The position numbers were made by a program, and so were the translations under genes. The notes below the pieces were generated by a model that was not told the DNA's origin, made no database searches, and saw nothing but the letters and a program-made list of their open reading frames with translations. This document shows positions 61,627 to 64,000 of a stretch of DNA of 64,000 nucleotides, piece by piece (the stretch's first letter is position 1; every line of letters starts with the position of its first letter). The DNA lies in assembly GCA_017534445.1 (NCBI GenBank), contig JAFXWC010000017.1, positions 1 to 64,000 on the forward strand, given 5' to 3'. This DNA comes from Treponema sp. (GTDB taxonomy: Bacteria; Spirochaetota; Spirochaetia; Treponematales; Treponemataceae).

Positions 61627-63375
61627 ATGGAACTGTTAAAAGAAGGAGAGGACTTTCCTTTCCAAACCGCAGACGCAAACGAAAGCGACCTTGACCTTGA
61701 CGAAGTTACCCTGACCGCCAAAAAGGCCTTTGGAATAAAATACCTTTTTTCCTGGCAAAGGATTGTAATTGCCAACATCTTGGACTCGGCACAAGCTCTG
61801 CAAACAGGGGCAACGGTCGGGGTAGAAAGCACCACTTTGCAAAACACACCCCCTTTGCAAACTGACGCACTGGCAGCAGAAGAAGACGAAAGCCTCTTCT
61901 ACCGCGGCAGACAGATAGTCCTTTTGCCAACAGGAGCCGGAAAATCCCTCTGCTTCCTAACACCCGCAATTCTTCTAAAAGGCCCAACCCTTGTAATCTA
62001 CCCCCTCCTTGCACTCATGGCAGACCAGAAACGCCGCATGGACTCAGGCGGAATAGAAAGCGTTGTTTTCCGTGGCGGACAAAGCGAAGAAGAAAGGGAA
62101 GAAAACTTTTCCAAGATAAAATCCGGCGCAAAAATCATAATTGCAAACCCGGAAGTCCTGCAAAACAAAGGCATAGTAAAAAGACTAGCCGACTGCCGCA
62201 TACAGCACATAGCCATAGACGAAGCCCACTGCGTAAGCGAATGGGGAGACAGCTTTAGGCCGGCCTACCTTACCCTGGGGCAAATAATAAGGGAACTTGG
62301 ATGCAAAACAGTCACAGCCTTTACCGCAACAGCATCCCCCCAAGTGCTAGACCGCGTAAGCCAAGTGCTTTTTGGCGGGCAAAGCCACATCGTAAGAAGC
62401 GACGCAGACAGAAGCAACATCCGCTACAACGTAATCTATGCAGCCGCCAAGAAAAGGGAAGCATTCAGGCTGGCACTTACAGAAGAAAAACCCCTCCTCA
62501 TATTCTGCGGAACCAGGTCAAAGTCAGAAGACATGGCCCGGGAACTTGCCCTTTACATGGGGAGCGACAGGGTAAGGTTCTACCACGCAGGCCTTGAGCG
62601 GGAAGAAAAGACCCAAACAGAAGAATGGTTCTTTGGCAAAACCAATGCTGTCCTCTGCTGCACCTGTGCCTATGGAATGGGGGTAGACAAAAAAGACATA
62701 AAGACCGTAATCCATTTGGAAAGCCCCGACACCGCAGAAAGCTACCTTCAGGAAAGCGGAAGAATCGCCAGGGACGGAAGCATAGGAAAGGCCATACTCC
62801 TTTGGAACCACAATGACCACAAAAGATTCTCCGCCTACCCCAAAGAATCCAGGGAATACAAAATGCTGCTCTTTGCGGAAAGCTCAACATGCCGCAGACA
62901 GGTCCTTCTGGATGCCCTTGGAGCCGAACAGGCGGTTTGCTCCGGTTGCGACGTATGCGAGCGCGGAGGAAAGGCCCCCTTTGCCTACGACATGGACCTT
63001 GCACTTACCTTCATCTGGAAAAAAAGGAAAATGTACACCTACACACAGGCAATGGCAGCGCTTACAGCTGAATTCAACAGGAAAGACCTGAACATATTCG
63101 CCATGAACATCTGGGACCAGGAAGACATAAGGCTAGTCCTTTCGGAACTGGAAGAAAAAAAGTATATCAGAAAGTGCATCTGGCCGTGGACAGGCAGAAT
63201 CACCTGCGGAAAAGACCGCTACGGGGGAATAGAAACCCTTTACCAAAGCCGTGGATGGAAGAAGCTCAAAAAAAAGGAGCGCTCCGTAATAGAAGCGCAC
63301 CTTAAAATCAGGAGGAGTTTTATGTTTAACAGAAGAAAACTGGTCAATAAAATTATCGGCAAGCTAAGAGCCTAG
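61627..63375 (+). CDS. RecQ-family ATP-dependent DNA helicase
   Basis: A 582-aa superfamily 2 helicase. Motif I LLPTGAGKS near residue 102, motif II DEAHCVSEWGDSFRP near 200, motif III TAFTATAS near 237, and motif VI YLQESGRIARDGS near 380 are intact. A zinc-ligand set (CRRQVL..CSGCDVC near 423-447) fits the RecQ zinc domain. A clear HRDC domain is missing, and an N-terminal acidic extension of about 35 residues is present. It probably unwinds recombination intermediates. No ribosome-binding site is seen before the ATG. Confidence 0.9.
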   Translation: MELLKEGEDFPFQTADANESDLDLDEVTLTAKKAFGIKYLFSWQRIVIANILDSAQALQTGATVGVESTTLQNTPPLQTDALAAEEDESLFYRGRQIVLLPTGAGKSLCFLTPAILLKGPTLVIYPLLALMADQKRRMDSGGIESVVFRGGQSEEEREENFSKIKSGAKIIIANPEVLQNKGIVKRLADCRIQHIAIDEAHCVSEWGDSFRPAYLTLGQIIRELGCKTVTAFTATASPQVLDRVSQVLFGGQSHIVRSDADRSNIRYNVIYAAAKKREAFRLALTEEKPLLIFCGTRSKSEDMARELALYMGSDRVRFYHAGLEREEKTQTEEWFFGKTNAVLCCTCAYGMGVDKKDIKTVIHLESPDTAESYLQESGRIARDGSIGKAILLWNHNDHKRFSAYPKESREYKMLLFAESSTCRRQVLLDALGAEQAVCSGCDVCERGGKAPFAYDMDLALTFIWKKRKMYTYTQAMAALTAEFNRKDLNIFAMNIWDQEDIRLVLSELEEKKYIRKCIWPWTGRITCGKDRYGGIETLYQSRGWKKLKKKERSVIEAHLKIRRSFMFNRRKLVNKIIGKLRA

Positions 63376-63379
63376 TTTA

Positions 63380-63670
63380 TCACTTTTTCTTTGCGGCAGA
63401 AGAAGAAGCCGGGCCCTTTTTGTTCTGGTCACCGCCAGCAGCATTCGCATCCGCCTGCCCTTCTTCCTTCTTTTCAGCCTTTGAGGCGGCAGCAGCGGCA
63501 GCCTGTTCCCTAAGCAGAGCCTTACGCTTCTTTAGGGAAAGAGGTTTCTTCTTGTACCTTATTACATAGTTTGCAAGTGAGATAATAAAAATTGTAAGTA
63601 CGGCGGTAACAATAACGCGCCAGTCTGCGACAACTCTAAACGCAAGCCTCAGCATTTCTGAAATATTCAT
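63380..63670 (-). CDS. Small single-TM protein with charged Ala-rich tail
   Basis: A 96-aa protein with one membrane helix (about 17-37, VIVTAVLTIFIISLANYVI), followed by a basic patch (RYKKKPLSLKKRKALLREQ) and an Ala/Lys/Glu/Gly-rich tail. The topology would be cytoplasmic tail inside. The function is unknown. The ATG at 63670 is preferred over an upstream start inside a repeat remnant. It converges with the helicase gene, 5 nt apart. Confidence 0.65.
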   Translation of the reverse strand: MNISEMLRLAFRVVADWRVIVTAVLTIFIISLANYVIRYKKKPLSLKKRKALLREQAAAAAASKAEKKEEGQADANAAGGDQNKKGPASSSAAKKK

Positions 63671-63722
63671 ACAAAATTTATCGGCACGAAAATTCAAAAA
63701 CTGAACACGGTGTATGTATTCC

Positions 63723-63752
63723 ACCCAATCACAGAAATCAATTTTGGGCTCC
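63723..63752 (-). repeat. Right-end remnant of MITE-like family III
   Basis: cagaaatcaattttgggctccactccc matches, on the minus strand, the right end of 40921-41091. No partner end is present. Confidence 0.5.
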
Positions 63753-63807
63753 ACTCCCAGCGGCTAACCTTGCAACGCAGAAAGAAAAACGCTAGTATAG
63801 AAAACAT

Positions 63808-64000
63808 TTATGGAAACCATCGAGATTTTACGCCAACTGGCAATCATCATCATTTTTGCAAAGCTCTTCGGACTAACAGCAAGACGCTTAAAGGCTCCCC
63901 AGGTTGCGGGAGAAATCGTAGCCGGACTAATAATAGGCCCCAGCCTGCTCGGTTGGGTTCAGCCGTCACAATTCTTGGCCGGAATGGCAGAAATAGGCGT
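63808..64000 (+). CDS. CPA2-family cation:proton antiporter, 5' part
   Basis: Open to the window edge; 64 residues are visible. They read as a membrane helix start (LRQLAIIIIFAKLFGLTARRL), then KAPQVAGEIVAGLIIGPSLLGWV, the signature of KefB/NhaS-type sodium- or potassium-proton antiporters. The subtype cannot be told. No ribosome-binding site is seen; a weak TTGCAA-N17-TAGTAT lies 11 nt before the ATG. Confidence 0.8.

Noticed and set aside
1..64000. tRNA, rRNA or prophage genes
   Set aside because: None recognised by eye; a tRNAscan run could still find a tRNA I missed.

Overview
The window looks like chromosomal DNA of a host-associated (gut or rumen type) Treponema-like spirochete. The evidence is a large investment in chemotaxis (four methyl-accepting proteins and a complete second-type chemosensory operon), two C-terminal-Phe outer-membrane beta-barrel proteins, lipoproteins with spirochete-like lipoboxes, a GTP-dependent PEP carboxykinase, a DUF4954-type protein, and a MurE with an unusual amino-acid specificity motif. 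There is no phage, plasmid or IS transposase. Genus-level assignment is inference from gene content, not from an rRNA.

Layout: 1-9000 holds an intergenic repeat copy, a formylglycine-enzyme-like lipoprotein, a membrane diguanylate cyclase, GNAT, MGMT and AraC genes, a four-unit modular repeat and pckG. 9000-14100 holds a MATE exporter, cysK divergent from an Rrf2 regulator, and an acyltransferase. 14219-26341 is one long operon: two Cache-type MCPs, two CheW-like proteins, CheB, CheR, CheA with a receiver domain, a pseudo-receiver class III nucleotide cyclase and a third, multi-TM MCP. 26400-36600 holds gapA, a giant beta-helix lipoprotein, murI, a divergent leaderless pair, a degenerate metallo-beta-lactamase and a DUF4954 protein. 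36869-40770 is a biotin regulon (birA-bioY-ecfA-ecfT-bioB) with a BirA operator over the promoter and start codon. 41300-48900 holds a COG2426 membrane protein, an Mrp ATPase, a Dus enzyme, dapA-asd, a PD-(D/E)XK protein with a tandem-repeat tail, and a preQ1-riboswitch-controlled queF plus queuosine-precursor transporter. 49689-64000 holds a canonical MCP, murE, two outer-membrane barrels, trkA-trkH, a RecQ-like helicase and the start of a CPA2 antiporter.

The most unusual content is between the genes. Nearly every long gap is filled with structured repeats of at least four families. (i) A modular, BOX-like element is made of about 100-nt units, each with two hairpins, and often closes with a GC-rich tail. 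The stems vary by compensatory changes between copies. All five well-aligned tails sit directly upstream of, and in the same direction as, a gene: pckG, gapA, a COG2426 gene, an MCP gene and trkA. (ii) A second structured module has a G-rich/C-rich hairpin and a palindromic core. (iii) MITE-like elements have 13-14 bp terminal inverted repeats. (iv) GTCAT...ATGAC-bounded elements include one with a 24-bp tandem expansion. The tail and unit family is the best candidate for an undescribed RNA or DNA regulatory system.

Several genes also appear to have leaderless transcripts: a -35/N17/-10 promoter lies only about 6-7 nt before the ATG and there is no ribosome-binding site. All of these calls come from reading the sequence. 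No database search was possible.
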